Source: Trebouxia sp. TZW2008
Lineage: Eukaryota; Chlorophyta; Trebouxiophyceae; Trebouxiales; Trebouxiaceae
Reading direction: 5' to 3'
Assembly (NCBI GenBank): GCA_002118135.1
Contig: BDIU01000208.1
Coordinates: 40,799-104,798 of the forward strand
DNA length: 64,000 nucleotides
A program made the translations under genes and the position numbers. Of this stretch, positions 23,052 to 36,170 are shown piece by piece. Positions within the stretch are counted from its first letter, which is position 1. Each line of letters starts with the position of its first letter. The notes below the pieces were generated by a model, which had not been told where the DNA came from, ran no database searches, and was given only the letters and a program-made list of their open reading frames with translations.

Positions 23052-23602
23052 GCACCTGTTTGAGACCAACACTGACAGCACTTTACAGAAGCCATGCTAC
23101 ATGACTGCTGCACCGTCCTCAGGAGCTTTAAGGATAGCATGTACTAGCTTGTTCTGCTTGGTAGTATCTCATAGCCTGTATGAGCCTAGTAGCGTCTGAT
23201 TTATCACTGCAACAACGCCTGCAACACTGCATATGGATGGCACTTCAGTGAGTGTACAAGCCCTTGGTGCAAGATTCCACGGCAGGAGAGTCCATGCTGA
23301 GCAAATAATATCTGGCTTGCAATGCTTGGGCTTTGTGACCATTGTTTAGGGGGCATCATGCAGTCAGAGAGAGAGAGAGAGAGAGAGAGAGTAATTTTCA
23401 TCTGAACATCTAGCATTTGAACGATGTACGCGAAGACGAAGAGATCACTGCTCGGTCCAAGTGCGCGAACCGGCTACATGACTGTCGTAGCGTCCCGGCA
23501 CCACAGGCCTCGTCGATGCAGATGCGAGCAGTCAGTGCCGCCATGCTTGATCGATGACCAGCTCAAGCCCAAGCAGTCGTTGTCGTGAAAGTTTGTTACA
23601 CC
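23052..23602. other. Intergenic region with a (GA)n tract
   Basis: About 550 bases between the desaturase stop and the TM9SF start. It contains a pure GA dinucleotide run at 23366-23391 and presumably the TM9SF promoter. No gene was seen. Confidence 0.6.
23366..23391. repeat. (GA)13 microsatellite
   Basis: Uninterrupted GA repeat about 210 bases upstream of the TM9SF start codon. GA tracts near plant promoters can bind GAGA-type factors; that role here is speculative. Confidence 0.9.
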
Positions 23603-26600
23603 ATGCGTGCGCTGAATAGCTCGTTCCGGCCGGGCGTTATAGCCCTGACCATCGCTTTGTCGGTCTGCGCTCAAGCTTCCTCCGATAGCCCGCTGTCACC
23701 AGTGTCGGGCCGCTTCTTGCTGGGAGAATCAGATCATAAGTACGAGGTGCACGATGTCATCAAGCTGTACGCGAACAAAGTCGGGCCCTACAGCAATCCA
23801 AGGTAGGCAATCGAGACGACTTTGGTAGATGAAGTCGTTGCAGAGCTCGTATCACCGCGTGCATCCCAGCAAGGGGCTCTATATGTCTGCCTGCAGTGAG
23901 ACCTATCAGTATTACAACTTGCCTTTCTGCACCCCTGAAACTGGTGTCAGAGGCAAAAGGGAATACAAGCCAGAAGGACTTGGCGAAGTGCTGGAAGGGG
24001 ACCGCCTAGTGACTACACCGTATGACATCAAATTCAGAGTTGACAAGGAGAACGAGCTGTTGTGCTCAAGGGAGCTGACAGCCAAGGATTTACAGAAGTT
24101 TAGAAAGGCCGTCAAGAAGGACTACTACTTTCAGGCAGGCCCTGTCAAGCGTTGCATGCCCTGCACTGCCGTTACAGTCACATCTGCACACACATGCTGC
24201 ATGCCCACCATAAACACAGACTGTGACAGCAATGCAAACGGGAACTACCCATCTGTGACCATGCCGCGGCATAGCTTCAACAAGGGCGGCACTGCTATAC
24301 ATGATCAAGACAATGATGTCACCGCGTTCTGCAGATGCTATATGATGATCTTCCTCTCTGGGGTTTCATTGGCAAAGTTGAGAAAATCCTGCGCTCTGGA
24401 GAGAAACCAGACCTCAAGTTGTATCTCTTCACCCACATACATTTTGAGGTCTTGTACAATGCCAACAGAGTGGTAGAGATCACTATATCAGCTGACCCAG
24501 CGAGAACAGTTGACATCACAGAGGGCGAGAATATCATTGTAGACTATACATATAGCGTCAAGTGGAAGAGCACTGACACTCTGTATGAGAGGCGCATGGA
24601 CAAGTACTCTCAGTACTCCTTCTTGCCTCAGCACTTGGAGGTGAGTTTGCAGCCAACACATGCCTGCATGGAGGATCTGTGGATCGTTGGAGAGCTTGAA
24701 TGGGACCTCAATATCAACAGTCATGATTAAACTATGTTAGCAGAGTTGTTAAAACATTCAATTGAATTCTTCAACGTTCAAGAATTCATGATCATGATGC
24801 CACACATGCCTTTGGGGGGCAGCATCTGCAGCAACCCACAATACGTGTCAAGCAGTGATGGACTGATGCCATCATGCCTGCAAGTCATTGCCCTGCATGT
24901 TCTGTCAGCACATGAGCACCATGCTTGCAAGTCTGCACCACTGCTTGCAAGCTAGGCATCTAATTGCTGCCTGTCTCTCGAATGCAGAAAGCGCTCTCTG
25001 CTGCAAAGCTGAATGAAAAGAGGCTGTACAAGTCAAGTCTTGCCTTGTCTGCAGATACACTGGTTCAGCATCATCAACTCCTGTGTGACAGTAGTGTTAC
25101 TGACTGGCTTTCTGGCCACCATCCTGACACGTACCCTCAAGAAGGACTTCATCAAGTATACTCGTGATGATGAAGCAGGTAGCCCTGCTGCCAGCTCGCA
25201 AGCATGAATATTGTTGCTGGAAACTCTGCTGGTGGTTGCACGCGCCATCAGCAGGTGCATCGTATTACTCTTTGTACAAAATGCTGCCTACTGCTCATTT
25301 GCACATAACAGGCTTTGTGTGATTCAATGTACAGACTCCTTGATGTGCATGGAAGCATCTTGTGGCCATTCAAGACTTGCCTGACAAGGGGTTACCGCTT
25401 CTCATTTTGCCTCAGCAGCCCATGTGCCACACAACCATAGCCATGAACATTCTATTCCTTGAATGTCTTCAGATGGGCATGATGTCTTGTGGTTCTGCTT
25501 CCAGATGGCACAAAAACAGATCAAACCGTTTTTCCTGGCTGGAATCAGCAGCTGATGCATATACAGGTGCAGAGGAAGAGGAGACGGGCTGGAAGTACAT
25601 TCACGGGGACGTGTTTCGCTTTCCACCTCAGAAGTCCCTCTTCAGTGCCTGTGTCGGGACTGGCACCCAGATCCTAGTCATGGCAATGGCTATCTTTATG
25701 TTGTCTTTGATTGGGCTCTTTTATCCCTACAACAGGGGATCCTTGCTGTCAGCTTGCGTGGTGAGTCCTTCTGCCAAAGTTCTAAGAGTGACACGCGTCA
25801 CTGCATAGCAATGTTGAACAACAGGGTTGCCATGTTCAAGTGCTGCTGAGATCTTGACGCACCGCCTGAACTTCTCTGTGCGAATGCACAGAAGTCCAAG
25901 CCTTCAGTCCTGCTGGGCGTTATCTGCAACAAATGCTGACAGCATGCCTTCCTCTATGTTGGGTGATTGCTTGCTAACACACGCAAGACTCACATCCAGA
26001 ATTGACACTGACTGCCAGGATGATGCTTGCGCAGGTGTTGTATGCACTGACTGCTGGAGTTGCTGGGTACGTCAGTGCTGTCCAGTACAAGACAATAGGC
26101 GGCACCAACTGGGTAGGAATCCCTCTGACGTGCTGCAACTGCCAGATTGTGCACCTTGACTCTGTGCCTACCACCACTTCTTTTATCTGCAGAAAGCGCA
26201 TCCCTATCATCCATGAGCGCATCCAACATGCATTCGATACTGGTGACCAGAGATTGCGATATCACTACGCTTGCAGCAGTGTGGACAATTGGCAAGTCCA
26301 CAATGCACCTGCAAATCCTGTTGCATGCCTGCAATCAGCTTATGCCTCAGAACAAGCCTATCCCTGCTGGGCTGGCATGTCCCCAGTTCATCTTCCAACT
26401 GCTATCAAGCTGTTGCTCAGGAGAATATTTGGCCTGTTCACACATGCACGTCATCCATCCAGTTGCATGACATCCCATGGTTGTGTTTGTTGCAGGTGCG
26501 CAATGTGCTGCTGACTGTAGCCCTCTTCTGTGGACCCATGCTGCTCACATTCTCCTTTCTCAACACAGTTGCCATAGCCTATCACTCTACAGCAGCGCTG

Positions 26601-28456
26601 CCGTTTGGCACAATCTGTGTGATCTTTGTCATTTGGGCGCTGATCACCTTCCCTCTGACAGTGCTGGGCGGCATTGCTGGCAAGAACAAGCAGGTGATCA
26701 TGCATTTATTGCAACAAGTTGCTTGCCCCTGTCCATTGCATTACCTGCTTTGACACAAATGTGGCTTGCATTGGAGTTCTGAGCACCTGGCGGGGCACTG
26801 CAGATGTGATGATACCATCAGCTTTTTCTCATCATGTCTGACATGTTGCTGGACATGGCTTGAACATGCACGGGGTTTGAAAAATGGCTAAATTGAGTGA
26901 AAAAGCCAAGTGGCTTGCAGGTAGACTTTGATGCGCCTTGCAGAACTAACAACTACCCTCGGGAGATTCCTGAGCTGCCCTGGTACCGGCATACACCAGC
27001 ACAAATGCTAATGGCAGGTGTGTTGCCTGACTCAGATACACACGTACTGCATAGGAGCATAGCTAGATATTTCTAGCTATATGCATTGCAACTGAACTAT
27101 CTGTAGCAACTATGACTAACCGTGACTACCATGATGCACACACAGCATCTGATGACTGCAAGGTCTCTTGTCCCATGTCAGCCAGGATGCAAGATCGAGG
27201 ACATAGCTGATTTGCTCCCTGAATGCGTAAACTGTTTGGCAAAGTCACTGATGAGCAATGCAATGCATGTGCAGGCTTCTTGCCGTTCAGCGCCATCTAC
27301 ATCGAGCTGTACTACATCTTTGCCAGCGTGTGGGGCCACAAGGTCTACACCATCTACTCCATCCTCTTCATCGTCTTCATCATCCTTATCATTGTCACAG
27401 CCTTCATCACCATTGCCCTCACCTACTTCCAACTCACAGTACAAGACCACAGATGGTGGTGGCGTTCCTTCATGTGTGGTGGTTCCACAGGTCATGCTCT
27501 TTTCTCTGCAGTGCCTGCATGCTATGGCTTTATGAGCAGTCACTTGAGCTTGTTGAAAACATTGTCAGACCAGTTCTTGTCAAACCCTGTATGCAACCCA
27601 TTAGCCACTGCAGCATGCTTCAATGTACCACCAAATTTGAGTGGAAGGCAGGCCTGAGCTCTGCCAGCATGGCGATCAATCTGACAGCTGGCACCTGTGC
27701 CTTTGCATTTGCTTGTGCATTACAATGTCAACCTGTATCAGAGAGCAAATTGTCTTCAGCTCTGATTGCTTTGACTGCAGGGTCACCCTTGATGTCAATT
27801 GTAACAGATCAACAGTGAACAATGTAATGTGTCCTGCTGCAGGCCTTTTCATTTTTGGCTACTGCTTCTACTATTACGCTGCCCGATCGGACATGTCAGG
27901 CTTCATGCAGACCTCCTTCTTCTTCTGCTACATGTTTATGGTGTGCTATGCCTTCTTCCTCATGCTTGGTGCTGTCGGCTTCCGAGCGTCCCTCGCCTTT
28001 GTGCGGCATATCTACAAGTAAGCACCGACTGATATTTGGCTGCTGCATGTGCATATGGCACCTGCCTGCCAGCACGTTCTGCTTCTACACATAGAGCCTC
28101 ATGGCTATATACAATGCCTTACGGCATAAGCTTGCCTGCTTTGTGTTTACCTCCGACGCCCTGGCATGATAGTGTAGACTATCATACAGGTAGCTGGCAT
28201 CTGTGGTGCAAGCAACAACAAATGTGCAGAGTAAAGGAGAAACTAGATGTGTTCGTGCCATCGTCCCTTTGAAGTATTTCCCCATTGCTCGACCGGAATA
28301 AGACGCTGAGAATTGCAAAGGTGCAGCGTCAGATGCAGAGGCAGCTATGATGATTGTGCAGAGGAGCCTGTGTTGTACAGTTGGGTGTTTCATTGCAGCG
28401 TGGCGGGCCCTGACACTGAGCCTTGACTTTTTTGCAGGGCCATCAAGTCTGATTGA
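23603..28456 (+). CDS. TM9SF / endomembrane protein 70 (nonaspanin)
   Basis: Eleven exons: 23603-23802, 23897-24134, 24335-24640, 25055-25178, 25573-25760, 26035-26112, 26496-26693, 26921-27017, 27275-27490, 27843-28017 and 28438-28456. They join in phase to 612 residues, normal for the family. A signal peptide is followed by the lumenal domain (ETYQYYNLPFC, LPLWGFIGKVE) and nine hydrophobic segments (for example GGTNW, FLPFSAIYIELYYI, DHRWWWRSF). The last residues AIKSD supply the KxD Golgi-retention/COPI signal known for plant EMP proteins. The exon holding them is only 19 bases long. The intron at 24135 starts with GC. The upstream frame opens with GTG, so the ATG at 23603 is preferred. 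Role: Golgi/endosomal membrane protein in secretory trafficking. Confidence 0.95.
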
Positions 28457-29351
28457 TGGATGCTTGCATGCATGGACTGCAAACGGAAAGCTGTTACAGG
28501 CAGCAAAGTTGAGGCCTTGCAAAGCAGAGTATAGAGTTTTGATGACTGCCTTTTGCAGCAATGAGTCAGCCATCAAACAGTTGCTGGTCAACAATCAGGC
28601 AGCTATAAACCACTGAAATGCAAGTGAATGTTCCTCAAAATGGGGCGCAGCAAACTTGGTGAATATGCTGCAGCTTGTCAACATTTGCACATGTCAATGC
28701 ATGACAAAACTAGGCTCTGTCATTTCCTGTCTCTCCAATGCTAAATTTTGAAGTCTCTTGATCAGAGACCAGTATCTGTTGCAGACAAGACAGCATGACG
28801 TGTCAACCTTACACGATTCGTCATCAAAGGCAAAATAAACATTGCAAGCAGGAGTCAAATTGCCTGTCATTCTCGATTGGCCATGCTGCTGATTTTGACT
28901 GTTGATTATGATTATCATGACGTCATTACAGAGCTACGCAGTGTCGCTGAATGATTTTGCCAGCATGCATGAAGTTCACGCCACGTGTGCGCTGACAGAA
29001 ATGATTCAACGTGCAAATGAAACACTTCTGGACGTAGCGTACTGGAGGGTGCGTCAAAAGATGCAATCATTATCAAGCCTCATGCAATTTGGGTACTGTA
29101 ATTGGCTGAATTTCGGAACCTAAAACTACCCTGCCTCTGCGGCTGAAAGCTCACAGCAGAGCCACAGTGTTTCCTGCGTTCCAGCTTGTACGTTTGCGCG
29201 CGCCAGTGAAAGATAATGCAGCAGACACTGGAGTGTCTGCAATGGTGACCTAGTCACCATGCATGGGGCACTTTGCTTCACACTTACATGTGTTGCCTTG
29301 TGGCCCGCTGCGCTGTGAGACCAGTTATAGTAGACGCAAGCCCTTCTGATC
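28457..29351. other. Intergenic region, no gene supported
   Basis: About 900 bases between the TM9SF gene and the RBBP6-like gene. I see only short frames without family resemblance. Promoter elements of the downstream gene are expected here but not identified. Confidence 0.55.
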
Positions 29352-32300
29352 ATGAGCGGCGTTGTGTACTTCAAGTTCAAAAGCGCTATCTCCCCTGATT
29401 CTGTTACTTTTGACGGATCCTTCATATCTGTAGCTGAGCTCAAAAACTTGATAGCAGCACGCAAAGGCTTCGGCCAAGATGCTGGTGCCGAGCTGATTCT
29501 GACGAACCCCAGCACAAAGGAGGATTACACTGTCGAAACTCAGCAAATTCCACGGCAGACCACCGTCCATGTACGCAGAGTTCCTACAACAAAACCAAGA
29601 GCGTTACAGGCAGCTGCAGCAGCTGCTCCTGTTGCTGCACCAAAGCTAGCACCTCTGATACAACCGGCTGCGCAGACAACTGGTGCAATCAATGGCTCCG
29701 CTCATCCTGCCTCAGACGAGTTCGGTGCTGATCTGTACAGTGAACAAGCTGCAGCCAGCACAGCAGATGAGGAAGAAGCCAGAATCAGAGCTCTACAACA
29801 GGGCACTGCAGCCAGCTGGAGTCAGCAAGTCATGCAGGGCGGTCGAGGTGGACGAGGCCGTGGCAGAGGAGGCAGAGCTGGTCGCATGCCTTACAACGCC
29901 TCAGGCCCTCCACCAGCTGGCTACTTCTGTAACAAGTGTGGGCAAGGTGGTCACTGGCGGGAGAACTGCCCCAACGAGGGCGAGTACAAGCGTGTGCGAG
30001 CACCTGCTGGCATTCCAATGACTCGCTTGATGGAGAACAAGGAAGGTGGTCTATATGCACCAGATGGCACCTTGGTTTCCCTTAAGCCCAATGAAGATGC
30101 TTTCTTGCGAGAGATGGCTGGCCTACCTTCTGGTGCTGAACAAGCATCGGTAGAGGCAGAGGAGCCAAAGCTTGCAGCACCAGAAGCTCCTGCCACAGCA
30201 GCAGCTGCAAACACAGCTATCATCCCCATAGCAGGGTCTGCTTCACACTCTGAAGCTGCAGACGCTGCCAAGCCTTTGCTGCTAGACAACAAGCCGCACT
30301 CCCTGGGTGCTGAGCCACAGCTAGCAGGAGAAGGCATGTTCGCCCCATCAGACACAGACTTCAGTCTCATTGTTGAATCTGATAAGCCCAAAAATGAGTC
30401 AACGGCTTTCCTCCCATTTGGCCCTCAGGGTGATCAGCGCTCCCCAGCTCCTGATGAGGACTATGACCGGCTGCCAGTTCAGCTGCCCAGGGGGCCCAAG
30501 GAGTACATTGCCAAGGCCTATGAGAGGGATGAGCCCCTCTCACAAGCTGATTTTGAGGCGCTGCAGGTACCAGCCATACCTCTGGCAGACAAACTTGTTG
30601 CATGCAGCCCCTGACACAAGGCTTACTGCCATGTGTAGCATTTGCTGTGACTTGCAGGCAGCGCAATCATCATATTCATGTCCTGAACACCAGAATTCAT
30701 TGCTTCTGTATGCTTTCAGCAAGCTCATAGAATCAAGCCAGCAAGTACTGAACTTGCAATAACGACAACGACAATTTGTGACATATTGGCCATCGGATAC
30801 CACATCAGCTGCATCAGCTTTGTAAACACAGTGTCAGTGCACTCTGCTATACAGAATTGTACAAAAATAACACTCCCGGCAATAGCTTTGTTGAGGAGTT
30901 TGATCTGTGGCTGTCATATTAGGAGTGCAGCTGGTATGCATTGCGCTGTCTCTTGCAGGATGCAGCCAGGAGCAAGTACCACTACCGTCCCAAGCAGAGG
31001 GGCACACTGGACAGGCAAAGCCATAGTCGCAGTCCAGAGCGCTCCAGGCATGACCGCCATGAGAGGCGCAGGCGCAGCAGCAGTGCAGATAGGGTCATTG
31101 ACAGGCCTGAAAGAGCCAGCAGCAGGCACGACAGAGCCTCAGACAGGTACGATACATACTGAGGCACAGGCGCTAGCCTTGTGCCGCGCAAGTCCTGTCT
31201 TGCCCGGCCAGCTTGTTCAAGGGTTACTAGCCTTAAGACAGCTATCGCACGCAGCTACAGTCAGTAAGACAACACATGGAGTAGTGCTTGCAATGGGCCG
31301 AAACCTTGAGCTGTTGTCATTGCTTATGCTGCCCTTCTCAATGACTGCTGGCTGTTATTTCTACCTCTGCTGCAATGGCTGCTTTGGGTAACACGGGCAC
31401 ATGTTTTGATGGCTCACCTGATCGTTGTCACATGTGCTTGTGTTATGCACAGCAGGCTCACAAGGCTCATGTCAGGCACAAGACCTTACAGCAAGGCACG
31501 TCATGCTGCCATGTAAATCAGCCAAGTTACTGACCTTGCAGGCAGGACAGCAGCCGTGACAGAAGGTCTCACAGAAGCAGCCGCCACTCTCAGTCCCCTT
31601 CACGCCGTCCCCACAGTGATAGGCGGCGCAGCAGCAGAAGCCCTGCACCTGCCCACAAGTCCTCCCGCTCCTCTTCACACAGGCAGCCAGAGAGCAGGTG
31701 GACACGCAGCCAGGAGCGCAGCAGCGGTGGCGCTGTCAGTCCCCCTCTGTCTGAGGAAGATGCCTACCGCCCGTATGACAGGGTAAGCGATCTTGCTATA
31801 GCAAATAGTTCATTGTGAGGCATTTGTCCATAGCTAGAGCCTGTATGGCAAGGCAAGCAGCATGACATGAACCCCTGTTTATTGCTCATTGGTGGCCAGA
31901 GACAGGTCAATGTCGGGGAAGATGCTGTTTCCCTGCATGACACAGTAAGCACGCTTTGCAGCAGTCCCTCAAGAAGTGTTAGGATGACTTGTCTTGTGTA
32001 AGGGACTGTCATGCAGCCAGGGACGGCTCCAGCAACCTCATGCACTGCTGCTGCTTTGCTATGAAGTTGAGCATGGTCTGCATGCATTAGCTTCAGATCG
32101 TAACATGCAAGGTAGTGTCAGTACCAAGGAAAACCCTGCTGATGCACAACCTGGAAGCGTGCTCTTTGGCTTTCTATTGGCTTTCGCTCAGACGCCTGTG
32201 ACTTACAAGCAGCCAGATAAGAGCCATTACAAAGCCAAAATACTGTGCCGCACTTTTCTGCCCAAGCAGGTGCAATACTACCATTGAAATCTGTTGCCTG

Positions 32301-34863
32301 TCCCACACGATGTGGGTACATCTGCATTTGGTTGCGCCTGGCTCAAAAAGCAGAATCAGTTGCATTCTCAGGCCGCATATAAGCTTGACAATCTGGCCAT
32401 GCAAAATGCAGCGCTTAGGCTTGATGCCTGTCACTCATTCAAACCATGTTTCCTTGCATTTTGTGCAAGCCAAAGACGCATCAACTGTGCCTGTGAAGTG
32501 AGGATCAAACGGCACTCAGTAATACACTGAACCTCTGACTATGCCTTGCAGGACGCTGGTGGGGACAGGTGGCAGCCGCCCAACCTGCCAAACCGGGGTG
32601 AAGTGCTCATCAGGCCTCAAGCTGAAGAAGAGGATCAGGCAGCAGATCAGCCAGCTCATACTGTTCTGCCTCTGGACACAGCAAAATCAGCGACAGCATC
32701 TGTTGAAGTCAAGCTTGAAGCACCTGAGAGTTTAGCTGAGACCCAGCTTGGGCGTAGTGAAAGGTCTGATCCTGCTATGCAGCAGACAATAGGTGCACCT
32801 AGCCAGTTTGGCTGTGGACCTTTAGTAGACATGTGTTGCCAATGCACGTGTGTAATCTCGATCCGTCTGCCAGCAGCTCCTGTTGTTGTGCAGGGTGCAA
32901 CGCGTCTTGGCTTGCATTTCTGTGTTTCTGTGTCTGCATTCCTCCTTACACAGCTTGATGTTGTCAAGGCCCCTTGTTTCTGCTGATGTGTGCATGGCCC
33001 TCAGCCATATGGCCATTCTGCATGCGAGCCGCAACAGTTGCTACTTTTCAGTAACTTCCCTCAGCCATGTGGCCATTCTGCATGCGAGCCGCAGCAGTTG
33101 CTACTTTTCAGTAACTTCCTAAGAAGGCAAAAGACATTGCAGTTGAGCTGCAAATGCCAGTGGTGCGCACCTCCCCATGGGACTTCTACCAGTGCAGAAG
33201 GGTTGTTGTGCAGCCTGTTTCTGCCCCCATCTGTTACCTTTCAAGTAACTAGCATGCGGTCATGCATGACTTCATTCAGGTCCAGGCAACAATGAGAAGC
33301 CTCAATCCATTTTGTGCCTTCCTGCACCATGAAGGTTGCCAGAGTTTTTTTTGCCCTGTACCTTGTAGCTCCTTGACTGCTCAGCAGTAAGTCATGCATC
33401 ACTGTCCATAGGTTCAGGCAAGCCGTAGAATGCTCCTTCCAGGCCTTTCTTCTGGCACTATCAATCTGGTCATGGTGATGAAATTTGCCATATACCTCAT
33501 AGCTGCACTTACCTTGTACCTGTCCCATTGCTCAGCATATATTCATGCAACACTCAGACAGGCCCAACAAGCGCAAGAATGAAATGCTCAGCATGGGCAC
33601 TACTTTGTACAGGCAACAGTTGGACAGGTCTTGCAAGCATGAGAATCAGTTGCTCAGCATATAGTCATGCATTACTGTGTATAGGTCCAGGCAGGACAGG
33701 CCCAGCAAGCGCAAGAGGCATGATGCTGAGCCTGCTGAGTCTCAGATGCAGCCTGCCCAAGCATTGCCGGCCACTGACCCTGTAGTCAAGCTGGAGCCCA
33801 CTGAGGATGTGGTGTCTCCCAGCAAGCGTGCCAAGAAGGAGCATACTGCTGCTGCTGTCAAGGCAAGCACACACCAGCTGTTCTGAGCACAATGGCTGAC
33901 AGGATGCATGATAAGATTCTCACATGTGGCTGCAGCTCACGGTGACATTCACAACAGGTTGCAGAGGCCCAGAAGATATGACATTTGCTTGACTGCAACA
34001 TCACATTTAAATGAGTGCTTTTCTGAAAGACCCAGGCATGGCATGAAGGTAGACCCTCAAGGCAGGAAATGCAGGCGTGACTGCATTCTGTGCTGGTTCA
34101 GCAATCTGTGCTGGCGTAATCTTGCATGCTTCTGCAGAATTGCACAGATGATGCTGCTGCTTTTGACCTGCAGCCTTTTGTATTGAATGAGGATTTATTA
34201 ACAATGCCCGTCAAAGCTTTCTGGGGATGCATTGCATAGGTTGAGCCAGAGGCAAGCGGCAAGCTGGCAGGCAAAACCTTCACCATCCCTCTGGAGGTAT
34301 CTGACAAGAAGCATGTCAAGACTGAACGCAGTCCTTCCCCCAGCAAGGATGTATCTGATAGGACAGACAAGAAAAAGAAGAAGCATAAGAAACATAAGAA
34401 GCACAAAAAGCACAAGTCCAAAGGGAAAGACAGACAGAAAGACAGGACTGCTGGTGATAATGATGAAGGGGATGACTCTAGTGATGATGACACACCAAAT
34501 GATAGGCAGGATGACAGCATTGTGACTGAACGCTCTCTTCCTGGTGCGAGTGTGGATCAGGTTGTGCGGCATAACGGGACTGCCAATGCAGGGCATGGTA
34601 ATGTAACCATGTTCCCTGGTGACAGGCAGGGTAGAAAGTCATTGTTGCATGCAAGCAAGGCAGACCCTGTTGTCGCTGACAGAACTGTTCCCATCAATGT
34701 GCCCACTTCGTCTTCTGCCCATGCACAAAGTCAGCCTGAAAATGTTGCAAGTGCAAACACCCAGGACAACACTGTAAAGAAGTCTCGCGCACTATTTGGC
34801 ATGGCAATGGGGGCTGTTCTGAAGCCAGGGAGTTTGCCAGGTGTGAAGCCCAAGAAGAGATGA
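29352..34863 (+). CDS. RBBP6/Mpe1/PQT3-like protein: DWNN domain plus zinc knuckle, no RING
   Basis: Exon 29352-30566 (405 residues) begins MSGVVYFKFKSAISP, a DWNN ubiquitin-like domain. A Gly/Arg patch and one CCHC zinc knuckle follow (CNKCGQGGHWRENC, residues 193-206), then IPMTRLMENKEGG and LKPNEDAFLREM, which are typical of plant PQT3. Further in-phase exons are 30959-31146 and 31542-31782 (Arg/Ser-rich), one starting at 32552, one near 33686-33862, and the last at 34240-34863, with a Lys/His-rich tail. RBBP6, Mpe1 and PQT3 normally carry a RING after the knuckle. Here no Cys follows the knuckle in the first exon, and no later exon forms a RING. Family role: pre-mRNA 3'-end processing and ubiquitin ligation. 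The donor of the exon starting at 32552 is unresolved. The intron at 33863 has a GC donor (AAG/GCAAGC). Confidence 0.85.
32999..33118 (+). repeat. Near-perfect 60-base tandem duplication in an intron
   Basis: Two adjacent copies of a 60-base unit (ctcagccatatggccattct / ctcagccatgtggccattct and onward) differ at only about three positions. They lie in an intron of the RBBP6-like gene. High identity implies a recent event. Confidence 0.93.
33255..33700 (+). repeat. Tandem copies of an acceptor and exon start (RBBP6-like gene)
   Basis: The acceptor and exon beginning near 33686 (encoding QDRPSKRKR) are preceded by degenerate copies near 33530-33595, 33385-33430 and 33250-33300. All show tcatgca..act, a cag/tag acceptor and a following gcaggacaggccc-like or ggttcaggcaa-like start. 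The period is about 130 bases. Confidence 0.7.
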
Positions 34864-35683
34864 ATGTTCCCATGCTGTGGCTTGGCCTGAATCAGGCAGT
34901 GTATTGATTGCTCTTTCATTCAATTTTCTCTCATTGAATAGATAGCTGGTTTCATGTTTTGCTCACCTTGCCATACTGCCTGATGTGATTCCTGGCTGTC
35001 ATCAATTTCGCATCTGCTGCTGGTTTGTCCTACCTAAACTGCCACTGTACCCGTTTGCAGCGTTCCTGAGCTGTGCTAATGGGCTGTGCAACGTTGTAAA
35101 CAACTTTAAACGCAGCTTTGCTGGTCATGCCACTGTCAATCTTTGTTGCATTTGCACTCACAATGGCGTGTGGATATCAATCTGTCTTCGACAGAAGCTT
35201 GCTGCTCTGTTTCTGGCACACAGTAGGACATGCAATGAGCTCAAGCTGGTCCAGAGTGCTGCGTCACAATCTTCTGCGCTGTTAGCAGACTTGTCATTAC
35301 ACCAAGTATCGAATAAAAAACCCACACAGGACGAAACTGTCGATTGCATATTATTGATTAACAATAACACAGCTCACTTGCCTCAAACCTCCAACGCAGC
35401 ATTGTCCCCTATGTATGAAACCCCGTGATCTGCAAACAGTTCAGGCCTGTCTGCCTACTGTGTAAGCTTGAATGACAGCAAAAACCACACCTTGAGCACC
35501 TACGCTCAAGCCTTCTCAGGGAATACACAGCTTGGGACAAACATTCAATGAAATGTGCCGTGGAGTCAAAGTGTAATCAATGGCAAAACTGCCAGCATCA
35601 TGCCCCTGTCTGGACCTGGGCTGCACTGGGACACCCGCATGTGGAACAGACTAGACTGAACCAGAGCAGGCTAGACACAGATC
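34864..35683. other. Intergenic stretch between convergent genes, no gene seen
   Basis: Holds the 3' flank of the RBBP6-like gene. Toward the right it carries gactagact-rich simple sequence (35640-35720). No supported gene. Confidence 0.6.
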
Positions 35684-36170
35684 AGACTGACTAGACTAGA
35701 CACAGACACTGCTGCAAGTACAGCTTGGGGTTGCTGTTGCACAGCCTGCTGCAGCCTGTATACATGTAGTAAAGCATGTGGACGATCTGTGAGGCGCTTG
35801 CATTGGCGCATTATAACTGCCGTCACGCTTGTACCACTTCCCATCCACAGCCGAGCAGCATCGTTGCCCTGGCTGCTGTTTGACTGCACTTTGCCAGCTA
35901 CACGGCTAGACTAGACTAGACAAGGCAAAGGCCTAGACACAGACAACGCTGCAATTCCAGCTTGAGACCGCTACTGCACAGCTTGCTGCAGCCTATAGTA
36001 CAGCATATAGGCTGTCTTTGAAGCGTTTATATCAGGCTGGCATTGGCGCACAGCGGTACCATCACAGTAATACCACTGACCGTCCACAGCTGAGCGGCAT
36101 TCTGTCCAGAAGTGACCTTGCTTGAGACTGCCAGACTGATGTGTGACAGCCCAAAGTGTGTACCTAGGGG
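35684..36170 (-). repeat. Tandem duplication of the last USP exon
   Basis: The 3' part of exon 35971-36234 is repeated about 238 bases downstream (35684-35920). The copy still ends in an identical YRLQQAVQ peptide but has lost the frame around the catalytic-Asp region. Each unit begins with ctagactagac simple repeats, a likely slippage seed. Confidence 0.85.

Noticed and set aside
27178..27543. Minus-strand Asp/Glu-rich open frame that looks like an acidic protein
   Set aside because: It is the reverse of the TM9SF membrane exon 27275-27490, whose codons give Asp/Glu runs on the other strand.
29352..30614. The 420-residue open frame taken as a complete DWNN/zinc-knuckle protein
   Set aside because: A consensus donor at 30567 and in-phase Arg/Ser-rich exons downstream show that it is only the first exon of a larger gene.
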